A stretch of 48,685 bases of DNA from positions 1 to 48,685 of the forward strand of contig CAZLTC010000011.1 in assembly GCA_964562405.1 (NCBI GenBank), written 5' to 3'. This document shows, in pieces, positions 34,137 to 42,592 of the stretch (position 1 is the first letter of the stretch; every line of letters begins with the position of its first letter). The notes under the pieces were generated by a model. That model was not told where the DNA came from. It was given only the letters and a program-made list of their open reading frames with translations, and searched no databases. The DNA is from WJLY01 sp964562405 (GTDB lineage: Bacteria > Joyebacterota > Joyebacteria > Joyebacterales > Joyebacteraceae). Position numbers and translations under genes: made by a program.

Positions 34137-34703
34137 CTAACGTCGGTAGAGGGCCTTTATGGCACCCCAGCTTGTCGTCTCGACCGGGTTGTCAATGTTG
34201 ACGAATTCCACCAGGTCCACGTTGCAGAGACCTCCGGAGACGTGCTCGACGTAGAAGAGATAGGTTCCGGCGTTCACACAGAAGTAGCCGCTCCCGGCGG
34301 CCAACAGGAACGGTCCTCAGCCGAAGCCGTAGCCCTCAGTCAGCCAGTAGTCGGACGTGACCTCCTGCCCCGGCCCCGGGGCATCCACCATTCTCACCCG
34401 CAGCTGAACGTGGTCGCTGTAGGCCGATTGGTAGGCGATCACGCTCCTGTAGCACCCGTCGCGCGGGAACGTGACCTTAAGCAGTATCCACTCACCAGGC
34501 ACGTCCAGGCCGCCGGCGGCCTGAAACCCGCTGGCTCCGGTGCAGTATTCCGAGTGTATCACCACGCCTCCGAGGTCGAGGTAACCGTACGCCTGGTACT
34601 CCTCTCCCTCGATGATCAGGTCGTCCGCGGCGACGGCACCCGCGGCGGGCAATACTATCGACATCAGGAGAAACGCGAGACCCAGTCGCGTCTTGCAGGC
34701 CAT
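34137..34703 (-). CDS. Exported protein with in-frame TGA and WGxIKxLYR C-terminal tag (selenoprotein candidate or broken gene)
   Basis: 188 sense or recoded codons from ATG at 34703 to TAG at 34137. Signal peptide cleaves near GAVAADD. The body is a beta-sandwich resembling carbohydrate-binding folds (GEEYQAYGYLDLGGVVIH ... HVQLRVRMVDAPGPGQEV). Codon 129 is TGA (34317-34319), between GYGFG and GPFLLAAG. After it the same frame continues for 59 codons with the same composition (YFCVNAGTYLFYVEHVSGG), ends PVETTSWGAIKALYRR, and a hairpin follows. The distal part carries the C-terminal tag shared with two other exported proteins. Options are Sec insertion, a nonsense mutation (TGG or CGA to TGA), or a sequencing error. 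TGA is an ordinary stop elsewhere here. Confidence 0.65.
34284..34305 (-). other. SECIS-like hairpin after TGA codon 129
   Basis: Twelve bases past the TGA, the RNA can form GU-[U]-GGCCGC / GCGGCUAC with loop CGGGA. Counting the U of UGA as 1, the bulged U is at 17, as in the E. coli fdhF element; the loop has GGG rather than GU. Chance formation is easy in GC-rich DNA. Confidence 0.3.
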
Positions 34704-34770
34704 CTCTGTCGGTCTCCTTGTCTGACGCCCAAGCCTGTGGCGGTCCTTCCCCACGCTCTATAAGATGCGG

Positions 34771-34800
34771 GCCGGCGGGCGCGGATTCACGCCCGCCGGC
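34771..34800. terminator. Hairpin after the TonB-receptor fusion gene
   Basis: 11-bp stem GCCGGCGGGCG/CGCCCGCCGGC, 8-base loop, 50 bases past the stop at 34850 on the minus strand. A GGCCGGCCCC tandem pair lies beside it. Confidence 0.55.
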
Positions 34801-34849
34801 CGCCACGTTCAGCGTCGGGTCGGCCGGCCCCGGCCGGCCCCGAAACCAG

Positions 34850-37450
34850 CTAGTGGAACAGGTCCCTGGCTATCCCCACCTCGAAGCTGCGGCCGGGCTG
34901 CGGGAATCCGTCCTCGTCCTCGTAAAGCGAGTCCAGCACGTTGTCCACCCCGACGAAGATGTCGCCCCACGCCGTCGCGAACTCGCTTCTCAGATCAACG
35001 AGGTAATACGGATCCAGCGTGCCGACCATCTCGTCGTACCGCGAGCCCACGCGCACCATTCGGGCCACGTAGGTCCCTCGGCCAACCCTGTATGTGGCGA
35101 GGAACGTGGCCGCGGTGCGCGGCACGAGCGGCACGAGTTCGTTCGTCTCGACGTCTCTCGCTGACGTCATCGCAAGGCTGATCTCAAGGTCGAGGCCGGG
35201 GCTCAGCTTGTGCATGACGCCAAGCTCGGTGCCCCAGCATGAGACCTCACCTATGTTCTCAGCCGGAGAGCCCTTCCCGGCCGACACGATCATGTCTTGC
35301 ACCGACTGAGTGAACCCGAGGATCGACACGCGCGAGCCGCCGCGGGTCCGCTTCGTCAGTTCGAGTTCGAACGACGTGCTCCGCTCGGGCACAAGATCCG
35401 GGTTGCCGATCTCGGTGCTGAACCATTCCTTCAGAGTCGGGAACCTCGTCTTCATGCCGACCAGCGTCCGTACCGAGAAGCCATTACCAAGACTACGGGT
35501 CCAGGCGGCCTGCGGGTTCAGCCTGAGGAGAGAGCGTCCCTCTCCGGCCATCATGTCCGTGTTCAGGGCTATCGCCAGTCTGTCCACCTCGGTCAGCGTC
35601 ACGACGTCCTGTCCGTATACCGAGGCGGTGGTCGACTCGTAGCGCCGCCACTCCTCGCCGGCGTCTCCCTGGAGTCTGGCGATGTCGCCGCGCACGTTCA
35701 GGCCGCCCGAGATGCGGTGTCCCTCGACTCCCCCGTATTCGGAATATGCGTACCCGCCGAACGCTCGATTGGACACGGTGGACAGCCACATGCGGTCGGT
35801 CCGCTCGAAGTCGCTGTACGCGGCCAGCTCGTTATCGTTGGTGCCGTAGTAGATCTTGCTCTCAACGAACAGGTCGTCGGTAGGCCTGAAGCCGATCGAA
35901 CCTATGGCTCTGACCTCACGCCAGTAAGGGAACCTCCAGAAGCGGGGACGGTCGGCGTTGGTCGATGCTGGAGCATCCCTGCGGCCGTCGGCCACCTGCA
36001 AGGAGATGGAGGCGTCGGTTCGCGGCCCCATCTTCCACGACGCACGTCCCCAGCCAAGAAGGTCCTCGTTGCCGGAATAGTCGCGCACGCCTCCGTCCTC
36101 CCAGGTCTCCGCCGAGTAGGACTCGGGCAGCGTGTAGCCCTCTCTGCCGTTCGCGGCCACACCGCCCACGAGGTGCACCGGCCCGACTCTCCCACCGCCC
36201 GAGACGTACCCCGAGTAGTGTCCGTCGCTGCCGGTCGCCAGTCTGTAGCCGAGTCCGCTCCTGTCGTCGGCCACGGTCGTGACCTCCACGACTCCGCCGA
36301 GGGCATTCGCCCCGTAGACGCTCGCAGCGGGCCCCTTTGTCACCCGCACGGAACCGAGCGCCCCAGCCAGGACCATCGACGGGTTGACGGCGCCGGTATA
36401 CGGATCGGATATGGGAACTCCGTCCACGAGCACAACGAGTTCTCGATCGGCGAGGCCGCGAGTCGAGAGCTTCGCCTCTCCCCTCGAGTTCGTCCTCACG
36501 ACCATGCCCGGGACCATCTCGAGAGCCTGTGACAGGTTCTCGGCTCCGACCTCTTCGATGTCCGACGCGGAGAGCTGGAAGACCGAGTAGGGACCGAACA
36601 GCCGCGTGCCGTAGACCGTCAACTCGGGAAGGGAATAGAAGGCGTCCGACGGTCCGATGCCATCCCCCGAGTGGATTCGAGACGGGTCGGTCTGCTGGGC
36701 CGTGGCGGGCGCCGATACGGAAGCGAGGATCCCCACGGCCAGCAGCAGAGCCGCGGCGCCGCCTCCCGTGCCTCGGGACCTCTCGCGATCGCTGCGGCGC
36801 GACTCCGACTCCGCGCGTCGCGCGCGGGCCGATGGTGCAAGTAGTATTCTGTCCACGAACATGACGGCGCTAACCCCCAGAGCTACATGCACGACTATCA
36901 GAAAGGCGAATGCCAGAATCGTCTGAAGCGAGCCCGGATTGGCTTGGTTCGCGATGAACCCGACCGTGAACTGCAGGACCGCCCTGGGACCGTATCCGGC
37001 GATGTAGCCCTGCACGATGAATGGATGGACCAGCGACCACAACACCGCGAGGGCACCGGCCAGATAGCGCGAACGTCTGCGCGGCGGCGAGAAGCTCAGC
37101 ACGAGTTCCACGATCATGGCCTCGGTGGCGATCCCGAGCGCGGCGAACGCGGCGGAAGCTCCTCCGAATCCCGACACGAATCTGATCCCCGCGGCCGATA
37201 GCCCCACCAGGATCGACGACCATCTCCTCGGCACGCTGGCGCGCGCCGTGAGCAGCACGACGACGCCGAACGTGGACAGGAAGGAGCCGCCGAAGGGGAT
37301 ATGCCAGCTCTTGATCATCCCGCCGACGGTGATCTCTATGACGCCCCAGAGGGCAGCCATCAGACCGAGGAGCGCTATCTCTCGACTCGCGAAGGGCGTG
37401 CGTTCACTCGCCGAAGGTTTGCTTCCCGGCACGCTCTCCCCTCGGTCCAT
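34850..37450 (-). CDS. ECF-transporter S-component-like domain fused to a TonB-dependent receptor
   Basis: 866 residues in one frame from ATG (GGAGG six bases upstream). Residues about 20-202 form five or six membrane helices with the small-residue pattern of ECF S-components (ASREIALLGLMAALWGVIEI, ASAAFAALGIATEAMIVELV). Residues 219-251 look like a complete second signal peptide (RSDRERSRG, AAALLLAVGILASVSA, PATAQ). From about 275 there is a TonB-box-like LPELTVYGTR, a plug (VVVRTNSRGEAKLSTRG, VLVDGVPISDPY, GALGSVRVTKGPAASVYGAN) and a 22-strand-type barrel ending DLFH. S-components sit in the inner membrane and receptors in the outer membrane, so the product must be cut at about residue 251 or translated in two parts. 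Both halves take up vitamins or cofactors in known systems; the substrate is unknown. Confidence 0.85.
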   Translation of the reverse strand: MDRGESVPGSKPSASERTPFASREIALLGLMAALWGVIEITVGGMIKSWHIPFGGSFLSTFGVVVLLTARASVPRRWSSILVGLSAAGIRFVSGFGGASAAFAALGIATEAMIVELVLSFSPPRRRSRYLAGALAVLWSLVHPFIVQGYIAGYGPRAVLQFTVGFIANQANPGSLQTILAFAFLIVVHVALGVSAVMFVDRILLAPSARARRAESESRRSDRERSRGTGGGAAALLLAVGILASVSAPATAQQTDPSRIHSGDGIGPSDAFYSLPELTVYGTRLFGPYSVFQLSASDIEEVGAENLSQALEMVPGMVVRTNSRGEAKLSTRGLADRELVVLVDGVPISDPYTGAVNPSMVLAGALGSVRVTKGPAASVYGANALGGVVEVTTVADDRSGLGYRLATGSDGHYSGYVSGGGRVGPVHLVGGVAANGREGYTLPESYSAETWEDGGVRDYSGNEDLLGWGRASWKMGPRTDASISLQVADGRRDAPASTNADRPRFWRFPYWREVRAIGSIGFRPTDDLFVESKIYYGTNDNELAAYSDFERTDRMWLSTVSNRAFGGYAYSEYGGVEGHRISGGLNVRGDIARLQGDAGEEWRRYESTTASVYGQDVVTLTEVDRLAIALNTDMMAGEGRSLLRLNPQAAWTRSLGNGFSVRTLVGMKTRFPTLKEWFSTEIGNPDLVPERSTSFELELTKRTRGGSRVSILGFTQSVQDMIVSAGKGSPAENIGEVSCWGTELGVMHKLSPGLDLEISLAMTSARDVETNELVPLVPRTAATFLATYRVGRGTYVARMVRVGSRYDEMVGTLDPYYLVDLRSEFATAWGDIFVGVDNVLDSLYEDEDGFPQPGRSFEVGIARDLFH

Positions 37451-37536
37451 TCACGTCCTCCGCGCTTCGCATCGCGACGCGCACGCGGGCCGAGGCTAAA
37501 GCGCCTTCCGCCCGGACGGCATAGAATCGTAGCTCG

Positions 37537-37565
37537 ATGGTACACGACGCGACGATTGCATGCAA
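37537..37565 (-). promoter_or_regulatory. Possible promoter of the S-component/receptor gene
   Basis: Minus strand TTGCAT (37560-37565), 17-bp spacer, TACCAT (37537-37542), within the 183-base gap after the DUF2723 gene. Confidence 0.4.
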
Positions 37566-37633
37566 CAGCGCCCCGCCATGCCGGTGACTCACCGCACCGG
37601 TCGGCCGGGGCTCCCAAGAGGCGGCCACGCACC

Positions 37634-40402
37634 TCATCGATCTGGATCGCCGGACTCGTTCCTCATTATGTCTCTCGCAGCCGCGGTGTCACCAGCGGCG
37701 AGTTCCATGCGGCTCCATGCGGTGCGGAACTGGTCGCCCTTCGCGCCCATGTCGCGCGCGCGCTCGAAGAGCCGGCGGGACTCGTCGGTCAGACCCAGAT
37801 CCGACAGGATGCTCGCCTTGAGAGCCACCGGTTGCCACGCGGACGGAAGGATCGTCATCATGTCATCGAGGTAGGACACGGCCTCTTCCTTGCGGCCGCT
37901 CTTGGACAGCATGAGAGCCAGATCGTACTTGAGCTTCGGATTGCGCGGCTGGAGCTCGATGGACCTGCGCATAGCGGCTATGGCGGCGTCCAGATCCTCC
38001 ATCTCGTAGAAGCAACGGCTCAGGCTCGTGAAGACGCCCGCGGACATGGGCTTGGACTCCTCTGCCCTTCGGTATGCGGCAACCGCATCGGTGTAGCGCT
38101 CATGGCGCAGCAGGAAATCGCCGTAGGCCAACCTGGCAGGAAGGTCGTCTCCCGCATTGCGCTCGACCCACTTCAGGATCTTCTCGGCGCGGTCCAGTTC
38201 CCCTTCCTTCTCGAGGAGCGAGGAGAGCTCCAGCCTGTAATGCACGTTCGCCGGATCCAGACGAGTGGCGCGATCGAGCGACTCGATCGCCCCGTCGACG
38301 TCTCCGTCGGAGAGATATAGCCTGGAGATATTCTGGTAGGTCGCGGCGTTGCCCGGCGACAGCTCGAGCGCCGCCCGAAGCTCTCGATAGGCATCTGCCA
38401 TCCTCCCCACCTCTCGATAGGCCACACCCAGGTTGTTCCTGATGTGCGCGGCGTCGGGCTCCATGTCACGCGCCAGCTCCAGGATTCGGATGCCCTCGCG
38501 CGGCTGTCCGAGCACCAGCATCAGCTGACCCATGTCGGCGAGAGATGTGGCGTACGCGTCGGTCGTCCCATCTTCAGGCCGGGCCCTGACACGCGCGGTC
38601 ACCGTATCCGGCGGGGCCTCCACACCAGCTGCCGGCGCCGAGAGCTCGCGAGCGTAGCTCTCGAGCAGCCTTACCCCCGCGCCCAGACGCAGCTGCTGCG
38701 CGCCTTCCTTTGCTATCCGCACAAGCAGACCCGTGGGAACGGACCGCTGCGGGAAGACATCGCGACCCACGTCGATGTCCGCGACCACCGGACGGTCACC
38801 GACGTTCAGGCGCACGAGAAGCGGCAGATACGCGGCCACGGGAAGGACCTCTCTCGCCGGCGGAACGCACGGGAGCGAGAGGTCCCGGCCCATGTAGACT
38901 TCCAGTTCCTCCTCCGTGGGAAACCTGACGTTCGGATACCACGATTCGAGGTGTGGGGCCCGCTCGCGGATGTTCACTATGCTCATGTCGCTGCGCTTGC
39001 CCTCGACGAACCTGGCATACCACAGAGGGAACACCGTGCGGTCGTTCTGGGCGAGCACGACCGCCCCGTCCGGAACCTCGCGAAGCAGTCGCTGCAGATA
39101 CAGGCGTCCCGCCCCGTCGCCACTGAGGTCGCGCGCGGGCCAATCCGCGACGGCGCGGGTACCGAGTGACATAGCAGCGATCGCGGCGAGCGCCACCGCT
39201 CCCGCGGTCCGGGCCCTGCTGCCCGACGCGATGAGTGCGGGAAGGCAGCAGACGGCCAGCCCCGCCGCGGCTGACAGCACGGCGTAGACCGGGATGAAGT
39301 AGTTCTCGATGTCCGGAATGCGGTAGTTCACGGCGTGGGCCACGACGAGCACGGCTTCGAGGGCGAGGACGATGAAGAGCCGCTTCGAGCGTACCCAAAG
39401 GACGCACAGGCCGACGCCCGAGAGGGACAGAAGCGGCCAGGTCAGGTCGCGCGGCAGCGCGGAGAAGAAGCCGCCCAGGTTCGACAGAACTCCGGGCAGC
39501 GGCTCCGCGAACAGCCTGGACGAATACTGCGCACCCGAGACGTGAGACACGAGGTCCGGAAGCGTTCCTATCCTGGACCAGAGGAGCGCCGGGTCCTGCG
39601 CCGACCGGAGCGGCAGGTAGGCGTACAGCGACACACCGGAGACGACGAACAGGAGCGCTCTCCAGACGCTTCGTGAACGGGCGTGGCCTCCCCTTCCGGC
39701 CGCCAGCGCCACGGCAGCTGAGGGGATGACGAGGGTCGCCGTCAGATGGTGCGCCAGAGCGAGGCCCAGGAGCAGCCCGCCTGCCCACAGGCCTCGCTCG
39801 CCTCGGAGCCCTTGGGGCAGCAGTCCTGCCTCGGACAGCCGCCGCCAGCGGATGAACGAGTAGAGGGAGCCGAACACAAGGAGGGACGAGAGTGAGTAGA
39901 CCTCCGGCACGGTCGCCTGCGACCACACGGTGGGAGTCAGCGAGAACGTGACGCCGGCAACCACTGAACCCAGCGCCAGCGCAAAGCGGCCTCCGGCCCG
40001 TCCTCGCTCGCCGCCGAGAGCGGTTCCCGACCCGATCTCCCAGACGATCAGCGCCACCACACAGGCCGCAGCCGATGCGAAGACGGCCGAGAGCAATGAA
40101 AGCCTGAAGAAGGGGCCGCCAGCGGGGAGGCGGACGGCGACGGCGGACAGAAGGGTATAGAGAGGGTAGCCTGGAGGATGCGCAACGCCGAGGGTCTTGG
40201 CCACCGCCACGAACTCGGCCGAGTCGCCAAGGGTGAGGTCACGGGCCGCGGTCGCGCAGAAGACCCACAACGAGATGGCAGCCGCCACGCCCGCGCTCCC
40301 GAGGGCGAACGCCCGCTGGCCGCGCTCCGTGGCCTCGCGGGCAGCGTCCGCGACCTCGCGGGGGGTCTCCGCGGCGCCGCTGCCGGACTTGCGCCTTACC
40401 AT
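37634..40402 (-). CDS. DUF2723 (TMEM260-like) membrane protein with C-terminal TPR repeats
   Basis: 922 residues. About ten membrane helices occupy residues 35-420. The DUF2723 hallmark is GDSAEFVAVAKTLGVAHPPG near residues 59-78, with PTVWSQATVPEVYSL after helix 4. DUF2723/TMEM260 proteins are GT-C-like glycosyltransferases; human TMEM260 is an O-mannosyltransferase. A soluble part follows, then about seven tetratricopeptide repeats from about residue 640 to 905 (for example AHIRNNLGVAYREVGRMADA and AATYQNISRLYLSDGDVDGA), a protein-binding scaffold. Protein O-glycosylation of exported proteins at the inner membrane is a fair inference. GGAGG six bases before ATG. Confidence 0.85.
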   Translation of the reverse strand: MVRRKSGSGAAETPREVADAAREATERGQRAFALGSAGVAAAISLWVFCATAARDLTLGDSAEFVAVAKTLGVAHPPGYPLYTLLSAVAVRLPAGGPFFRLSLLSAVFASAAACVVALIVWEIGSGTALGGERGRAGGRFALALGSVVAGVTFSLTPTVWSQATVPEVYSLSSLLVFGSLYSFIRWRRLSEAGLLPQGLRGERGLWAGGLLLGLALAHHLTATLVIPSAAVALAAGRGGHARSRSVWRALLFVVSGVSLYAYLPLRSAQDPALLWSRIGTLPDLVSHVSGAQYSSRLFAEPLPGVLSNLGGFFSALPRDLTWPLLSLSGVGLCVLWVRSKRLFIVLALEAVLVVAHAVNYRIPDIENYFIPVYAVLSAAAGLAVCCLPALIASGSRARTAGAVALAAIAAMSLGTRAVADWPARDLSGDGAGRLYLQRLLREVPDGAVVLAQNDRTVFPLWYARFVEGKRSDMSIVNIRERAPHLESWYPNVRFPTEEELEVYMGRDLSLPCVPPAREVLPVAAYLPLLVRLNVGDRPVVADIDVGRDVFPQRSVPTGLLVRIAKEGAQQLRLGAGVRLLESYARELSAPAAGVEAPPDTVTARVRARPEDGTTDAYATSLADMGQLMLVLGQPREGIRILELARDMEPDAAHIRNNLGVAYREVGRMADAYRELRAALELSPGNAATYQNISRLYLSDGDVDGAIESLDRATRLDPANVHYRLELSSLLEKEGELDRAEKILKWVERNAGDDLPARLAYGDFLLRHERYTDAVAAYRRAEESKPMSAGVFTSLSRCFYEMEDLDAAIAAMRRSIELQPRNPKLKYDLALMLSKSGRKEEAVSYLDDMMTILPSAWQPVALKASILSDLGLTDESRRLFERARDMGAKGDQFRTAWSRMELAAGDTAAARDIMRNESGDPDR

Positions 40403-40526
40403 CCGCGACCTCCTCGACGCTCACGCAGTCGGAGCTTGCATCGATCGGGACGCATGATACCATGCTCGGTGCGACGTTCCAGAGACAATCGGCCGGAGCG
40501 CCCATCTCACAGGGACATCACCCAAC

Positions 40527-40556
40527 TTGACCGAATCCACGCGGCTGTGATATACT
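40527..40556 (+). promoter_or_regulatory. Promoter of the exported ThuA-like gene
   Basis: TTGACC (40527-40532), 18-bp spacer, TATACT (40551-40556), about 115 bases before the ATG. Confidence 0.65.
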
Positions 40557-40669
40557 TCAGTCAGGAGTATTGGATCTCTGGAGCGCTCGCACGGGCTGCC
40601 CGGCGGCTCACCTCAGGCCGCGCGCCTGCGCTCGGAGCGGACTGAGAGCTCCCGGAAGGAAGGACTGAC

Positions 40670-41539
40670 ATGAGAACACTGCTAGCGCTGGTGCTGGTGC
40701 TTGTCGCGTGCACGAGCGCCTTGGGCGATGGCTCGAGGCTCGGTTCGGTGGACGTCGTCGTGCCTCAGGAAGCGCCTGCGCCTCGTCAGGTGCCGGTGGC
40801 GGACGTCCTCATCTGCATCGATGTCGACGCGAACTGGAGCGTGTTCGCCGACCCGACATCCAAGTACGCGGCGGCCTTCACCGCCGCGGGCGCGTCCGTG
40901 ATAGCAACGTGCGCGGTCGAATCTTCGGGTGGTTCGATCAACTTCCCTGAAACGGTCACGGCCGACAATTACCCGGTCGTCGTCGTGCTCACGAGTGAGA
41001 ACTGGTGGTCGGCCCCTCAGAACATTGACCCCGCTGACGAGACGGTGCTGGCCAACTACCTCGACTCGGGCGGCAACCTGCTGATGGTGGGCCAGGACTA
41101 CATGTACGGAGCGCACCCGACGATGGGAACGTGTTCCGGGTTCCCCCACGACTACCTCGGTCTGAGCTACTGCCAGCAGGAGGTGGTGTGGGCGCCCAGC
41201 ACGGCCACCGTCTCGGGCTCCGACGGCTGGATCTTCGCGGGCGAGACCGTGGTCCTGGACTCTGCGAACGTCTTCATTAACAACCCGTTCTTCCCCGACT
41301 GTGCCGATCCCGTCGCTGGGACGGCCGGCTACGGTCTCTACTACGACGATGCCGGCAGAGACGGGATACTCGTCTACAACCAGACGGAGGTCTTCAAGAC
41401 CGTCTGGGCGGGCATCGAACTTGCCGGCGCCGGTGCGGACGACTTCAACATGATCATCAGCATGCTCTACGACTGGTTCCTGGGGATCACTCCGGTTGAG
41501 GAGACATCCTGGGGGCACATAAAGTCGATGTACCGCTGA
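40670..41539 (+). CDS. Exported protein, class-I-glutamine-amidotransferase-like fold, WGxIKxMYR C-terminal tag
   Basis: 289 residues with signal peptide MRTLLALVLVLVACTSALGD. The first mature part contains VADVLICIDVDANWSVFADP, then YPVVVVLTSENWWSAP and VLANYLDSGGNLLMVGQDYM, an alpha/beta arrangement seen in ThuA and GATase-like periplasmic domains without the catalytic Cys motif. The protein ends ITPVEETSWGHIKSMYR at the very C-terminus, the tag also found at 34137 and 46744. The function of the domain is unknown; export is well supported. GGAAGGAAGG six bases before ATG; a strong terminator follows. Confidence 0.75.
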   Translation: MRTLLALVLVLVACTSALGDGSRLGSVDVVVPQEAPAPRQVPVADVLICIDVDANWSVFADPTSKYAAAFTAAGASVIATCAVESSGGSINFPETVTADNYPVVVVLTSENWWSAPQNIDPADETVLANYLDSGGNLLMVGQDYMYGAHPTMGTCSGFPHDYLGLSYCQQEVVWAPSTATVSGSDGWIFAGETVVLDSANVFINNPFFPDCADPVAGTAGYGLYYDDAGRDGILVYNQTEVFKTVWAGIELAGAGADDFNMIISMLYDWFLGITPVEETSWGHIKSMYR

Positions 41540-41591
41540 GCGGGCAGGGACGGGGGAGTGACGTCCCCAGCCTGGAGCAGACGGCCGAAGG

Positions 41592-41620
41592 AGCGGACGA
41601 GAGAAGATCTCTCGTCCGCT
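41592..41620. terminator. Terminator hairpin
   Basis: 13-bp perfect stem AGCGGACGAGAGA/TCTCTCGTCCGCT with loop AGA, followed by TCGCTTT. Ends the 40670 unit. Confidence 0.75.
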
Positions 41621-41710
41621 TCGCTTTCAGGACCCGCGTGCGCTATACTCCCGATCGGGGCTCGTGCCGGCAGAATGGCCGGGTGGTTCCACACTCCAAC
41701 GGAGCATGAG

Positions 41711-41977
41711 ATGACCGACAGGGCAAACGAGACCGGCAGGGACATGAGGTACGAGGTCGTGTACACGGCCAACGGCGAGGCCGAGGCGAACGGCATCAGG
41801 ACGGTGCTGGAGGCCGCGGGCATCCCATGCGAGATCAGGACGGAGGCCGCCGCCAGGCTCTTTCCCGTGACCGTGGACGGCCTGGGCGCGTTCCGCATCC
41901 TCGTACCGGACGACTGCCTGGACGAGGCGCGGCAGGTGCTGGACAATCCTCCCGAGCCGGCGACGAGCGACGACTGA
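41711..41977 (+). CDS. DUF2007-domain protein (putative PII-like signal transducer)
   Basis: 88 residues from ATG at 41711 (GGAG six bases upstream). The core reads YEVVYTANGEAEANGIRTVL then EAAGIPCEIRTE and FRILVPDDCLDEARQVLDN, the ferredoxin-like fold of DUF2007, which occurs as a stand-alone domain in many bacteria and is annotated as a putative signal-transducing protein. Cytoplasmic. A TATACT box near 41644-41649 may be part of its promoter. Eighty-four bases before the thioesterase gene, likely the same transcript. Confidence 0.82.
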   Translation: MTDRANETGRDMRYEVVYTANGEAEANGIRTVLEAAGIPCEIRTEAAARLFPVTVDGLGAFRILVPDDCLDEARQVLDNPPEPATSDD

Positions 41978-42061
41978 CAGAACCACCGAGCCACCGCAGA
42001 CTCGCCGGACGGCCGCGCCGGCGACCGACGATGGACGTCCGCCCTGCAACCGGAGCTTGAG

Positions 42062-42493
42062 ATGGTGGGAGTGGACCTGACAAACGACAGCATGTGTTTC
42101 TGCTGTGGCAAGGAGAACGAGCACGGTCTGAAGCTCGAGTTCGAGACCCGAGGTTCGGAGACGACCACGTCACTCTCCTTCCCCAAGCGCTTCCAGGGAT
42201 ACCGCGACATCGTTCACGGAGGCTTGATATCGACCGTGCTCGACGAGGCCATGGTCACCCTCGTCAACGACATGGGTTTCCTGGCGGTTACCGCCGAGCT
42301 CAAGGTCAGGTTCGTCCACCCGCTCAGAGTCGAGACGCCCGTCCGCATCAGCGCCAGGCTGGTGGCGAAACGCCGGAACGTCTTCAAGCTGGAGGCCACG
42401 GCGAAGCTCGAGGATGGCACCGATATCGCACGAGCAGAGTCCACGTTCCTGTCGATGGGCCGCACCTCCCCCGCGAGCAGCAGACCCGAGTGA
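42062..42493 (+). CDS. PaaI-type hotdog-fold thioesterase
   Basis: 143 residues. The N-terminal CFCCGKENEHGLKLEF motif with DIVHGGLISTVLDEAMVTLV is diagnostic for the 4HBT/PaaI family; the HGG and D-E-A residues form the acyl-CoA site. It probably hydrolyses an aryl- or acyl-CoA in the cytoplasm; the substrate is unknown. GGAG six bases upstream of ATG. The stop is followed after seven bases by the next promoter. Confidence 0.88.
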   Translation: MVGVDLTNDSMCFCCGKENEHGLKLEFETRGSETTTSLSFPKRFQGYRDIVHGGLISTVLDEAMVTLVNDMGFLAVTAELKVRFVHPLRVETPVRISARLVAKRRNVFKLEATAKLEDGTDIARAESTFLSMGRTSPASSRPE

Positions 42494-42500
42494 CCATTCA

Positions 42501-42529
42501 TTGACTAGCGAAGCACCCTGCGATATAAT
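42501..42529 (+). promoter_or_regulatory. Near-consensus sigma70-type promoter of the C25 peptidase gene
   Basis: TTGACT (42501-42506), 17-bp spacer, perfect TATAAT (42524-42529). The transcript should start near 42536, so translation cannot start at the in-frame GTG at 42533. Confidence 0.8.
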
Positions 42530-42592
42530 GAAGTGGGCGACGCAAGTTGGCCGTCCAGCCATCCCCTGATACCCGTGACGGAGGAAGAGACC

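Noticed and set aside
34816..34840. Tandem GGCCGGCCCC pair near the end of the receptor gene
   Set aside because: Two copies of a GC-rich decamer, expected by chance next to a GC-rich terminator.
37525..37633. Cobalamin-riboswitch-like leader before the S-component/receptor gene (GGTGC, GGGAGCC, CCGGTGCGG segments)
   Set aside because: The pieces resemble parts of the B12 element, but the conserved B12 box (GCCACTG and AGCCAGGAGACC type) is missing. Part of the match lies within the end of the DUF2723 gene.
42533..42592. GTG at 42533 as the start of the C25 peptidase gene
   Set aside because: It overlaps the predicted transcription start just after TATAAT and has no ribosome-binding site.
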